DNA of 64,000 nucleotides from the NCBI RefSeq assembly GCF_001013475.1, contig NZ_JZEF01000003.1:712956-776955 (forward strand), in the 5' to 3' direction. Of this stretch, positions 21,065 through 28,992 are shown one piece after another. Origin of the DNA: Xanthomonas arboricola pv. juglandis. GTDB taxonomy: Bacteria; Pseudomonadota; Gammaproteobacteria; Xanthomonadales; Xanthomonadaceae. Position 1 is the stretch's first letter. Every line of letters begins with the position of its first letter. The translations under genes were made by a program, and so were the position numbers. The notes beneath the pieces are model-generated. The model saw only the letters and a list, made by a program, of their open reading frames with translations. It searched no databases and was not told the origin of the DNA.

Positions 21065-21580
21065 TCAGGGTTTTGCGACCAGGCTGATGGCGCCGAGCTC
21101 GCTGCTGCCGCCGGCCTTGGCGGTCTGCGCAGACTTTGCCGGCCAGGTGAAGGGCACCTTGACCAGTTCGCGGCCGCCGACCTCGCGCGCGGCTTCCACC
21201 ACCAGCGTGTACTGGCCGGGCGGGAGCGACTTCAACGCGCCCTTGGTGTCGGAGAACGACAGCGCATGCGCGCCGGCCGGACGGGTGGGGCCGGTGACGC
21301 CGTCGACCGGCACCTCGAGGGTGCGCCCGCTCTTGCGCCACCACTGGCGCAGGTCCGGCAGCCACTTGGTGCCGTGGCCTTCGGCGGTGTCCTTGGATTG
21401 ATACCAGACCGCCAGATTGGCGGCGACCTTCTGGTCCGCACCTTCCAGCCAGATCGCCACGTACGGGCGGTGATATTCGGCGACGTTGAGCTTGGGAATC
21501 TCGACGTTGATGTCGAGCGTGGCGGCGTATGCCGGCATGGCGAGCAGGCCGCTCAGTGCGATGGTCAGGGTGGCGCGCAT
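21065..21580 (-). CDS. DUF2271 exported protein, candidate flavinylated carrier
   Basis: 171-residue protein with a signal peptide (residues 1-20, PAYAA). The DUF2271 domain follows, with WLEGADQK and a WLPDLRQWW segment. Residues 93-99 read D-G-V-T-G-P-T, closely resembling the ApbE acceptor motif Dxx(S/T)GAT, with Thr99 in the position that receives FMN in NqrC/RnfG-type proteins. ApbE is encoded two genes away and a PepSY membrane protein is adjacent. I infer a periplasmic FMN electron carrier. The function of DUF2271 is not established by sequence alone. Confidence 0.87.
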   Translation of the reverse strand: MRATLTIALSGLLAMPAYAATLDINVEIPKLNVAEYHRPYVAIWLEGADQKVAANLAVWYQSKDTAEGHGTKWLPDLRQWWRKSGRTLEVPVDGVTGPTRPAGAHALSFSDTKGALKSLPPGQYTLVVEAAREVGGRELVKVPFTWPAKSAQTAKAGGSSELGAISLVAKP

Positions 21581-21602
21581 GATCGTCTCCGGTAGGAAAA
21601 AG

Positions 21603-22241
21603 TCAGTGGATCAACAGCAGGGCGAGCAGCAACGGAATCAGCAGACCCAGGCCGACCAATGGCCAGGTCATGCGGCGCTGGCGCGCATGCAGATGCAGCA
21701 GGAACAGCCCGGTGATGCAGAACACCAGGCAGGCAATGGCGAACACGTCGATGAACCAGCCCCAGGCCGGCCCGGCATTGCGTCCCTTGTGCAGATCGTT
21801 GAGATAGGCGATGGCGCCGCGCCCGGTACGCTCGTATTCGATCGCGCCGGTGCTGCGGTCCAGGCTCAGCCAGGCATCGCCGCCAGGACGCGGCAGCGCC
21901 AGATACACCTCGTCGGCCGACCATTCGGCCGCGCGCGTGCCGATGCTGATATCCAGCTCACGCCCCAGCCATTGCGCCACGTGTGGCGGCAGCGGGGCAT
22001 CGCCGTCGTCGCGGCTGCCCAGGGACTTGAGCAGGGCCGGCGGCAGCGTGAGCGTGCGGTGTTCGGTCGAAGGGCTGGCTTCGATGCGCGCGGCATGGTT
22101 CAAGGTCAGCCCGGTGATGGCGAACAGCAGCATGCCGATCAGGCACAGCGCCGAACTGATCCAGTGCCATTGATGCAGCATGCGCAGCCAGAAACCGCGG
22201 CGTTGCTGGGAGGTGGCAAGAGTGTCGTTGGAGGTCGCCAT
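21603..22241 (-). CDS. PepSY-associated transmembrane protein
   Basis: 212 residues from ATG 22241; an ATG at 22259, overlapping the upstream stop, would add six. Membrane segments are at about 20-45, 155-178 and 186-206. The central periplasmic part contains a PepSY-like region ([22 protein letters not shown]). Histidines in LHQWHWISS and LHKGRNAG flank the helices and could bind heme, as suggested for PepSY_TM proteins in iron reductases. It lies 22 bases upstream of DUF2271. Probably carries electrons across the inner membrane. Confidence 0.85.
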   Translation of the reverse strand: MATSNDTLATSQQRRGFWLRMLHQWHWISSALCLIGMLLFAITGLTLNHAARIEASPSTEHRTLTLPPALLKSLGSRDDGDAPLPPHVAQWLGRELDISIGTRAAEWSADEVYLALPRPGGDAWLSLDRSTGAIEYERTGRGAIAYLNDLHKGRNAGPAWGWFIDVFAIACLVFCITGLFLLHLHARQRRMTWPLVGLGLLIPLLLALLLIH

Positions 22242-22248
22242 GGCGCGC

Positions 22249-23007
22249 TCAGGCCACATCCACTGCGAGCGACGGCTGCAGGTGCGATTGCCGCACGGCC
22301 ACTTCGCTCAGCAAGGCGCGCAGACGTGGCTGCGTTGCACCTGCAAGCAACGGGGTAATTTGTTGCAGGAAGCCGGCATGCCCGCCGGCGATCGCACGGC
22401 GCATCCATCGCTCGGCCTGATCGATGTCGCCCGCGTCCGCGAGCAAGGTGGCGTAACCGGCCTGGCCGCGAAAATCGCCTGCTTCGGCGGAACGGCGATA
22501 CCAGTGGCGCGCGACGACCGGATCGGCAGCGCAGGCCAGGCCCTGGTCGAGATAGCGCGCCACGAAGTTCATCGATTTGGCATGCCCGCGTTCGGCGGCG
22601 GTGCGATACAGCGCCAACGCCTGCGCGTGGTCCTGGGCCACGCCGCGGCCGGAGCCGTACAGATGGGCGAGGTTGTACATGCCCCAATCCAGCCCATGCT
22701 CGGCGGCGCGGCGGTACCACAGCGCCGCCAGCACCGCGTTGCACGCGGTGCCGAAGCCCAGTTCGTGGCAGCGCCCCAACTGGTTCATCGCTTCCGCATG
22801 CCCGGCATTGGCGGCGACCTCGTACCACAGCATCGCCATGGCCGGATCGGCGGGGATGCCGCGGCCTTCGGCGTAGAGCTGGGCGAGCAGCAGTTGCGCC
22901 GCCGGATCCTGGCGCTCGGCGGCCTTGCGCAGCAGCACGACCGCGCGATCGGGCTGCGTGTGCAACAGCTCGATCAGCTGCGCCGGGTCCAGTGCGGGCT
23001 CAGACAT
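22249..23007 (-). CDS. Sel1-like (TPR-type) repeat protein
   Basis: 252-residue cytoplasmic protein with about five Sel1-like repeats from residue 35 to 215 (consensus seen as [19 protein letters not shown]..., [19 protein letters not shown]...). No signal peptide. It overlaps the start of the PKHD hydroxylase gene by eight bases. In Pseudomonas a Sel1-type gene also accompanies piuA and piuC, so its presence here is part of a conserved iron module. Sel1 repeats serve protein-protein contact; the partner is unknown. Confidence 0.88.
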   Translation of the reverse strand: MSEPALDPAQLIELLHTQPDRAVVLLRKAAERQDPAAQLLLAQLYAEGRGIPADPAMAMLWYEVAANAGHAEAMNQLGRCHELGFGTACNAVLAALWYRRAAEHGLDWGMYNLAHLYGSGRGVAQDHAQALALYRTAAERGHAKSMNFVARYLDQGLACAADPVVARHWYRRSAEAGDFRGQAGYATLLADAGDIDQAERWMRRAIAGGHAGFLQQITPLLAGATQPRLRALLSEVAVRQSHLQPSLAVDVA

Positions 23008-23686
23008 CGGCCCACTGCCGCAGCAGGTTGTGATACACGCCGGTGAGCTGGATCAGCGACGGATGGCCAGGGGTGTCCTGGGTGAGCCGCCGGATCGACA
23101 CGTCCAGTTCGAACAGCAGGCGACGCTGCGCATCGTCGCGCAGCATGCTTTGCGTCCAGAAGAAACAGGCGACACGCGCGCCGCGGGTCACCGGCATCAC
23201 CCGATGCAGGCTGGTGCCGGGATAGATCACCAGGTGCCCGGCCGGCAGCTTCACCGACTGCGTGCCGTAGGTGTCTTCGATCACCAGCTCGCCGCCGTCG
23301 TAGCTGTCCGGGTCGCTGAGAAACAAGGTGGCCGAAACATCGGTGCGCACGGGATCTGCGCCTCCACGACTGCGGTCGTAGCGGATCGCGTTGTCGACGT
23401 GGTAGCCGAACGATTGCCCGCCGCTGTAGCGATTGAACAGCGGCGGATAGATGCGCCGCGGCAATACCGCCGAAAAAAACGTGCTGCTGCGCGAGAGTGC
23501 GTCCAGCACCAGCGCGCCGGCCTCGCGTGCAATGGCGCTGTCTTCGGGCAGTTGTGCGTTGTCCTTGGCCTGCGCCGACTGATGGCCGGCGGTGATGCGG
23601 CCGTCCGCCCAGTCGGCCGCGTCCAGCCGCGCGCGCAGCTCGGCGAGCTGGGCGGTGCTGAGAACATCGGGAATGGGCAGCAACAT
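23000..23686 (-). CDS. PKHD-type Fe(II)/2-oxoglutarate hydroxylase (PiuC/YbiX family)
   Basis: 228-residue dioxygenase with the iron-binding triad His96, Asp98 and His161 (GYHVDN ... SLHRVMP) and Arg171 (TRGAR) for 2-oxoglutarate. Length matches YbiX/PiuC. These enzymes are co-encoded with iron-regulated TonB receptors (PiuA/Fiu), and the substrate is not known. It lies 48 bases after the receptor gene and overlaps the Sel1 gene, so it is in the same operon. Confidence 0.93.
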   Translation of the reverse strand: MLLPIPDVLSTAQLAELRARLDAADWADGRITAGHQSAQAKDNAQLPEDSAIAREAGALVLDALSRSSTFFSAVLPRRIYPPLFNRYSGGQSFGYHVDNAIRYDRSRGGADPVRTDVSATLFLSDPDSYDGGELVIEDTYGTQSVKLPAGHLVIYPGTSLHRVMPVTRGARVACFFWTQSMLRDDAQRRLLFELDVSIRRLTQDTPGHPSLIQLTGVYHNLLRQWADV

Positions 23687-23734
23687 GCGGTGGTCTCCAC
23701 GCCGCCCGCGTTGTGCGGACGGCGTGCCAGTGGG

Positions 23735-26053
23735 TCAGAAACTGAAGGTGGCGCTCAACACCGCCGAGCGGCCTTCGCCCGGAAGTGCCCAGCCACTGCC
23801 GGCGGTGACGGTGCCGGCGGCATTGACGGTGAGGTTGTTGCGCACGCTGGTGTAGTACTCCTCGTCGAACAGGTTGTTGACGTTCAACTGCAGGCTGAGC
23901 CAGTCGTTGACGCGCAGGCCGACCATCGCGCGGTGCACCCAGTAGTCGTCGGTCTTGCGATAGGCCGCGGCCGAGGCGTTGTTGGGATAGAAACCGCCCT
24001 GATAGGTGACGCCGTAGCCGAAGGTCCACTGATTGAGCGTGTAGGTCGTCCAGATGTTGCCGGCATTGCGCGGGGTCTGCACCAGGTCGCGTCCGGCCAC
24101 CGGGTCGCCGGTGAGGCTCTCGGTGCGGTTGGACACGCTCTGCAGTACTTCGCTGTCCAGGAAGGTGTAGTTGGCGAAGATCGACCAGCGGTCGGTCAGG
24201 TAACCGGCGGCGCCGAGCGCGATGCCGTCCACGCGTGCCTTGCCATCCAGCACCTGCTCGGGGATCAGCGGATCGCCGCTGTTGACCTTGTAGTTTTCGC
24301 GCTCGTTGCGGAACAGCGCAGCGGTCAGTGCCAAGCGCTGGTCCAGCACGTCCCACTTGCCGCCCAGTTCGATGTTGACCGCCGTCTCCGGTTCGACATT
24401 GCAGTTGGCGCCGGCGGTGGCCGTGGCGATCGGCGTGCACGAGCCGTTGACCGAGGCCTTGGACGGGGTCTTGCTGTTGGCGTAGGACAGATACAGGCTG
24501 GCGTTCTCGGCTGGCTTGAACACCAGGCCGGCACGATACGAGAACAGGTCCTCTTCGCTGCCGGCCGGGAAGCCCGCGCTCACACCGGTGACGTTGCCGG
24601 CGGCGTTGACGGTGTAGGTGGTGCTGTCGCCTTCGTTGTGCTCGTAGCGGCCGCCCAGGTTGAGCATCCACTGTTCGTTGAACTGCAGCGTGTCGAACAG
24701 GTAGACCGCCTGATTGGTCAGGCTGCCCTTGCTGCGCCCGGTGCGGAAGTAATTCTGCGGTCCGGTCCAGATGTTGTACGGATTGTCGAAGGACTGTACC
24801 GGGTAGGTGATGCCGGTGGTGGAGCCATCGGCATTGCGGAAGGTGGTGCCGCTATTGAGTTCGAAGTCTTCCTTGCTGAAGGCCACGCCTGCGACCACAC
24901 GGTGCTCGATGGCGCCGGTATGCAAGGTGGCGGTCAGGTCGGTCTGGCTGTGCGCGATGAAGTTTTCCGTCTCGCGGACCAGGCCACGCGGGCCGCTGTT
25001 GGGGTTCCAGCTGGCCGCCGGCTGGCCGACGCAGGCGCGGCCGGTGTACGGGTCGGTGCCGTTGGGCAGGCACCAGGTGCCCTGCGGTGCGGTGGCATTG
25101 GTGGTCTGGTCGACGCGCTGCACGCGCGCCAGGCTGCGCAGTTTGACGTTGTCGTCGAAATCCATTTCCAGCACGCCGGTCAGCATGTCCACGTCGATTT
25201 CCTGACGCGAGGTATTGCGGTAACTGAAGAAGGTTTCCGGGTCCACGCCCGGCAGCGGGCCGTCGTTGAACGGGCTGAGCGCGAACGGCACGCCGTATTG
25301 CGGCAGGTTGTTGTCGTGCTGGTGCAGGTAGCTCAGGGTGAAGCGGGTATCCGAGCCCAGTCCGAACGCCACCGACGGCGCAAAGCCCCAGCGATGACGA
25401 AACTCCTCATCGCGCCCCGGCACGTCCTGGGTGTGGCCCATCGCGTTCAGGCGCACGGCGGTGCCGTTTTCGAAATCGTAATTGCTGTCGGCGGTCAGCC
25501 GGCCATAGCGGTCGCTGCCGCCACCGACCACGACGTTGGTGAAGTCCCCCTGGCCGGCGGTCTTGGTGACCAGATTGATGTTGCCGCCAACCGAGCCGGC
25601 GCCGGACATGGCCGAGTTGGCGCCGTTGATCAGTTCCACCGCTTCCAGGTTGAAGGTGTCGCTGCGGCTGTACTGCGCGCTGTCGCGCACGCCATCGGTG
25701 GTGATGTCGCTGCTGGCGGTGAAGCCGCGCAGGTTGATGCTGTCGCCATAGCCACCGCCGCCTTCGCCGGCGCCGAAGGTGATGCCGGGCAGGGTGCTGA
25801 GCACATCGCGCAGCGACAGCAGGTTCTGCTGGTCCATGGTCTGCTTGGTGACCACGGTGATCGTCTGCGGCGTGTCGCGCAGCACCTCGGTGTACTTGGG
25901 CGAGGACGGCTTCTGCGCGCGTTCCTGCTGCACCCGGATGGCGTCCAGATCGACCGCGCCCGGAGGCGCTGGCGCATCGCCAGGCTGGGCGAAGGCAGGA
26001 GCGGACAGCGTCAGCAGCACGGCCGAGGTGAGCGGGGAAATCCTGGGAGTCAT
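23735..26053 (-). CDS. TonB-dependent siderophore receptor (PiuA/Fiu-like)
   Basis: 772-residue outer-membrane receptor. Signal peptide about 1-22 (SAPAFAQ), a TonB-box-like segment near 35-42 (LDAIRV), plug domain about 55-170 (LRDVLSTLPGITFGAGEG, INLRGF), then a 22-strand barrel ending in the outer-membrane signature phenylalanine (SATFSF). Downstream piuC-like and Sel1 genes match the catecholate receptor PiuA/Fiu module. ATG 26053 is chosen; the frame extends upstream without signal-peptide character. A Fur-box-like promoter lies about 250 bases upstream. The ligand is inferred to be a catecholate siderophore. Confidence 0.93.
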   Translation of the reverse strand: MTPRISPLTSAVLLTLSAPAFAQPGDAPAPPGAVDLDAIRVQQERAQKPSSPKYTEVLRDTPQTITVVTKQTMDQQNLLSLRDVLSTLPGITFGAGEGGGGYGDSINLRGFTASSDITTDGVRDSAQYSRSDTFNLEAVELINGANSAMSGAGSVGGNINLVTKTAGQGDFTNVVVGGGSDRYGRLTADSNYDFENGTAVRLNAMGHTQDVPGRDEEFRHRWGFAPSVAFGLGSDTRFTLSYLHQHDNNLPQYGVPFALSPFNDGPLPGVDPETFFSYRNTSRQEIDVDMLTGVLEMDFDDNVKLRSLARVQRVDQTTNATAPQGTWCLPNGTDPYTGRACVGQPAASWNPNSGPRGLVRETENFIAHSQTDLTATLHTGAIEHRVVAGVAFSKEDFELNSGTTFRNADGSTTGITYPVQSFDNPYNIWTGPQNYFRTGRSKGSLTNQAVYLFDTLQFNEQWMLNLGGRYEHNEGDSTTYTVNAAGNVTGVSAGFPAGSEEDLFSYRAGLVFKPAENASLYLSYANSKTPSKASVNGSCTPIATATAGANCNVEPETAVNIELGGKWDVLDQRLALTAALFRNERENYKVNSGDPLIPEQVLDGKARVDGIALGAAGYLTDRWSIFANYTFLDSEVLQSVSNRTESLTGDPVAGRDLVQTPRNAGNIWTTYTLNQWTFGYGVTYQGGFYPNNASAAAYRKTDDYWVHRAMVGLRVNDWLSLQLNVNNLFDEEYYTSVRNNLTVNAAGTVTAGSGWALPGEGRSAVLSATFSF

Positions 26054-26620
26054 GAGGCGTCTCGAAGAGGAAAGCGAGGCTCCGGCCTGGCGATGGCTCG
26101 GCAGATGCGGGAAGGGAAGCGGATCGGGGAAGGCGCGCCCGCTAGCCCGAGGCGGCCAGTCGGCCCGACCAGTCTCCTGACACGCACAGGCACTGCGCAG
26201 CAAGGCGCACGCGGGGCAGGATCGGGGAAAAAGTGGCAAGCAGAGCTGGGCGCATGGGATCGCAGGGCAGGCCAGTTGTTAAGAAGGCCTGAAGGGCTGC
26301 GATCTTAAATGCAAATCATTCTTCTTTGCAATCTTTGTCGGCTGGCACCATGCACCGGGCAATCGCGCTGGCTGAGGCGTCAGGCCATTGCGGCGATCGA
26401 TGCGGGCCTGCATGGGGACCCGCACGGGTTTGCGCCTGCTGGCCGGCCGAGGTGTCGCTTGCACGACTGGTCGCGCTCGCTGGCGTGGCAGCGCGTCTTT
26501 TCCTGCGGGGCGCGGATCTACGCACACCCGGGCACGCGCCGGACGGGGCCGAGACTGCGGATCGGCGTCCTGAGCGGTCTGCGCGCATGGCGACCGTATC
26601 ACCCACGGGTCCGGCTGGTG
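26054..26620. other. Long leader and intergenic gap upstream of the receptor gene
   Basis: About 570 bases between the receptor start and the stop of the Rieske gene. It contains the Fur-box-like promoter at 26304-26331 and a predicted leader of about 240 bases. No gene or clear terminator seen. Confidence 0.5.
26304..26331 (-). promoter_or_regulatory. Fur-box-like operator over a sigma-70-like promoter
   Basis: On the minus strand, TTGCAA (26326-26331) and TTTAAG (26304-26309) are spaced 16 bases apart. Between them lies AATGATTTGCATT (26308-26320), 11 of 13 matches to the Fur-box core and 12 of 19 to the full consensus. Fur with iron bound would occlude the promoter. It drives toward the TonB receptor operon. 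Confidence 0.5.
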
Positions 26621-26950
26621 TCAGCGGTCGTCGCGGGTCCAGATGCCGCCGTGTTCGCGCTTGACCGGGAACTTGGACACCGCGGTGTAGGCCGGTGCGC
26701 ACAGCGGGCGGCCGTCGCGGATGTCGAAGCGGGCGCTGTGCAGCAGGCACTCGATGCTGCCTTCTGCCGGGTCGAACGTACCCGGCGACAATTCGTAGTC
26801 TTCGTGGCTGCAGCGGTCTTCCAGCGCGTACAGCTCGCCGTCGAGGTTGAAGATGACGATCGGGGTGTCGGTCACCTCATCCCAGACGGTCTGCAGCTCG
26901 CCGGGCAGCAGCGCCTCGCTGGCGCAGACGAAGGTCCAGGTTTCGCTCAC
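26621..26950 (-). CDS. Rieske [2Fe-2S] ferredoxin-like protein
   Basis: 109-residue soluble protein with the Rieske ligand pattern C47-x-H49 and C68-x2-H71. Similar proteins serve as the small subunit of nitrite reductase or as ferredoxins of ring-hydroxylating systems, but no partner oxygenase is adjacent. It overlaps the GNAT gene by four bases and ends the suf-linked run, which may reflect shared demand for cluster assembly. Partner unknown. Confidence 0.9.
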   Translation of the reverse strand: MSETWTFVCASEALLPGELQTVWDEVTDTPIVIFNLDGELYALEDRCSHEDYELSPGTFDPAEGSIECLLHSARFDIRDGRPLCAPAYTAVSKFPVKREHGGIWTRDDR

Positions 26951-27486
26951 GGCGCTGCGCCGCCAAGCGGTTTTTCCAGCACTTCGAAGCGCAGGTCCTG
27001 GCGCAGCGGCACGCCGAAACGCTCGTCGCCATACGGGAACGGTTTGAAGATGCCGGTGCGGCGGTAACCGCGTCGCTCGTAGAACGCGATCAACTCGTCA
27101 CGGATGTCGATCACCATCATCCGCATCACCGGCAGCTGCCACTCGGTGTAGGCGATACGCTCGGCCTCGGCCAGCAGTGTCTTGCCCAGCCCGCTGCCCT
27201 GCAGCGACGGGTCCACCGCAAACATGCCGAAGTAGCCGGCACCATGGTCGTCGGCAATATGCGCGCAGACCCGCAGGCGCCCGTCCTGTTCGACCAGCAG
27301 CACCAGGCTGCGGTCGCGCAACAGGTCCTCGCGCAACACCGCAGGATCGATCCGCGCGCCGTCGAGAAAATCGGCCTCGGTGGTCCAGCCAACGCGGCTG
27401 ACATCGCCGCGATAGGCCGAGGTCACCAGCGACACTAGGGCGTCGATGTCGTCGACGGTGGCGGTACGGAAGGTGGTGGTCTGCAT
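26947..27486 (-). CDS. GNAT family N-acetyltransferase
   Basis: 179 residues from ATG 27486 (MQTTTFRTATVDDIDALVSL). The acetyl-CoA-binding motif is visible as QGSGLGKTLL near residue 105, and FYERRGYRRTG near 148 is the usual C-terminal GNAT signature. The frame continues upstream through the heptad repeat, which translates as a periodic sequence, but that part is not family-like. Substrate unknown. Overlaps the Rieske gene by four bases. Confidence 0.88.
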   Translation of the reverse strand: MQTTTFRTATVDDIDALVSLVTSAYRGDVSRVGWTTEADFLDGARIDPAVLREDLLRDRSLVLLVEQDGRLRVCAHIADDHGAGYFGMFAVDPSLQGSGLGKTLLAEAERIAYTEWQLPVMRMMVIDIRDELIAFYERRGYRRTGIFKPFPYGDERFGVPLRQDLRFEVLEKPLGGAAP

Positions 27487-27515
27487 GGGGAGCAGTTTAG
27501 CGGGAGTCGTGATTG

Positions 27516-27647
27516 GGGAATCGGGAATCGGGAATCGGGAATCGGGAATCGGGAATCGGGAATCGGGAATCGGGAATCGGGAATCGGGAATCGGGAATCG
27601 GGAATCGGGAATCGGGAATCGGGAATCGGGAATCGGGAATCGGGAAT
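27516..27647. repeat. GGGAATC heptad tandem array (18 full copies)
   Basis: Eighteen perfect GGGAATC units plus a partial GGGAAT, between sufS and the GNAT gene. A length not divisible by three makes it reading-frame active if translated. Inverse-orientation copies (GATTCCC type) lie at 27719-27745, so transcripts could fold into a long hairpin. Related shorter arrays occur at three other sites in this window. Confidence 0.95.
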
Positions 27648-27718
27648 AGCGTTGCGCCGCCAGATGAGCTACTTCCAACGTGTCGAACTGCATCAGTATG
27701 CGGGAGAGCCGCTTTTTC

Positions 27719-27745
27719 GATTCTCCAGTCCCGATTCCCGATTCC
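27719..27745. repeat. Inverse-orientation heptads next to sufS
   Basis: GATTCTCC, then GTCCCGATTCCCGATTCC: two to three GATTCCC-type units, complementary to the 27516-27647 array about 70 bases away. Confidence 0.85.
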
Positions 27746-27747
27746 AA

Positions 27748-28992
27748 TCAACCCAGCAGGCGACGCACCTTCACTAACGCAGCAACAAAGCGCTCGATCT
27801 CGTCATGCGTGTTGTAGAACGCCAGCGAGGCGCGGCAGGTGGCGGCGACGCCGTAGTACTGCAGCAGCGGGTGCGCGCAGTGCTGGCCCGAGCGGACCGC
27901 GACGCCTTCCAGGTCGAGCAGGGTGGCCAGGTCGTGGGCATGCGCGCCTTCGATCAGGAACGACACCACCGCGGCCTTGTCCGGCGTGGTGCCGAAGATG
28001 CGCAGGCCGTCGATGCGCTGCAGTTCTTCGGTGAAATGCGCCAGCAGCTCGGCCTCGCGCGCTTCCACGTGCGCCAGCCCGACCGACTCCAGGTAATCGA
28101 CTGCCGCGCCCAGGCCGATGAAACCGGCGATGTTGGGCGTGCCGGCTTCGAACTTGTGCGGGGCATCGTTGAACACCGTGCCCTCGAAGCTGACTTCCTT
28201 GATCATCTCGCCGCCGCCCAGGAACGGCGGCATCGCCTGCAGGTGCTCGCGCCGCGCCCACAGCGCGCCGGTGCCGGTGGGCCCGCACATCTTGTGGCCG
28301 GTGATGGCGTAGAAATCGCAGCCGATGCCGGCCACGTCGATACGCCGATGCGGCGCGGCCTGCGAGCCGTCCACCACGGTGACGATGCCGCGCTTGCGCG
28401 CCTCGCGGCAGATCTCGCGCACCGGATTGACCGTGCCCAGCACATTGGACACATGCGTGATCGCCAGCAGCCTGACCTCCGGCGTCATCGCCTTGCGCAA
28501 GGCGTCCAGATCCAGCGCGCCGTCCGGGGTGATCTCGGCCACGCGAATGGTCGCGCCGGTGCGTTGCGCCACCAGCTGCCACGGCACGATGTTGGCGTGG
28601 TGCTCCATGCGCGAAATCAGGATCACATCGCCGGCGCCCAGGCGCGGCAGCGCCCAGGAATAGGCCACCAGATTGATCGCAAAGGTCGTGCCGCTGCACA
28701 GCACCAGTTCGTCGGCACGCACGTTGAGAAAGCGGGCGAGCTTGCTGCGCGCGCCTTCGAAGGCGTCGGTGGCCTCGGTGCCCAGCGCATGCACCGCGCG
28801 GCTCACATTGGCGTTCTGGCGACGATAGAACTCGTCGGTCGCGGCGATGACCTGCAGCGGCTTCTGCCCGGTGTTGGCGTTGTCGAAATAGATCAGCGGC
28901 TTGCCATGCACCTGCCGCATCAGCAGCGGGAAATCCGAGCGCACGCGCTCCCAGTCCGGCGCGGCCAGCTGCGTGGCGGCGGGCGTGTTCAT
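27748..28992 (-). CDS. sufS: Cysteine desulfurase SufS
   Basis: PLP enzyme that removes sulfur from cysteine and supplies it to the SufBCD scaffold. The 414-residue protein has the PLP lysine Lys234 (TGHKMCGPTG) and the active cysteine Cys372 (RSGQHCAHP), of group II (SufS) type. Its start overlaps the sufD stop by four bases. No sufE or sufU is visible nearby, so the sulfur-transfer partner must be encoded elsewhere. Confidence 0.97.
   Translation of the reverse strand: MNTPAATQLAAPDWERVRSDFPLLMRQVHGKPLIYFDNANTGQKPLQVIAATDEFYRRQNANVSRAVHALGTEATDAFEGARSKLARFLNVRADELVLCSGTTFAINLVAYSWALPRLGAGDVILISRMEHHANIVPWQLVAQRTGATIRVAEITPDGALDLDALRKAMTPEVRLLAITHVSNVLGTVNPVREICREARKRGIVTVVDGSQAAPHRRIDVAGIGCDFYAITGHKMCGPTGTGALWARREHLQAMPPFLGGGEMIKEVSFEGTVFNDAPHKFEAGTPNIAGFIGLGAAVDYLESVGLAHVEAREAELLAHFTEELQRIDGLRIFGTTPDKAAVVSFLIEGAHAHDLATLLDLEGVAVRSGQHCAHPLLQYYGVAATCRASLAFYNTHDEIERFVAALVKVRRLLG

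Noticed and set aside
22925-26308. Very long plus-strand open frame (over 1,100 codons) opposite the receptor, hydroxylase and Sel1 genes
   Set aside because: It is antisense to three clear genes, has no family features and is rich in His/Arg/Val/Gln, as expected from the complement of GC-rich coding sequence.
27516-27647. CRISPR array
   Set aside because: Units are seven bases with no spacers, and no cas genes are nearby. It is a simple tandem repeat.
27497-27751. Open frames through the GGGAATC array giving periodic peptides
   Set aside because: A heptad repeat without stops is open in several frames on both strands by default; no evidence of translation.
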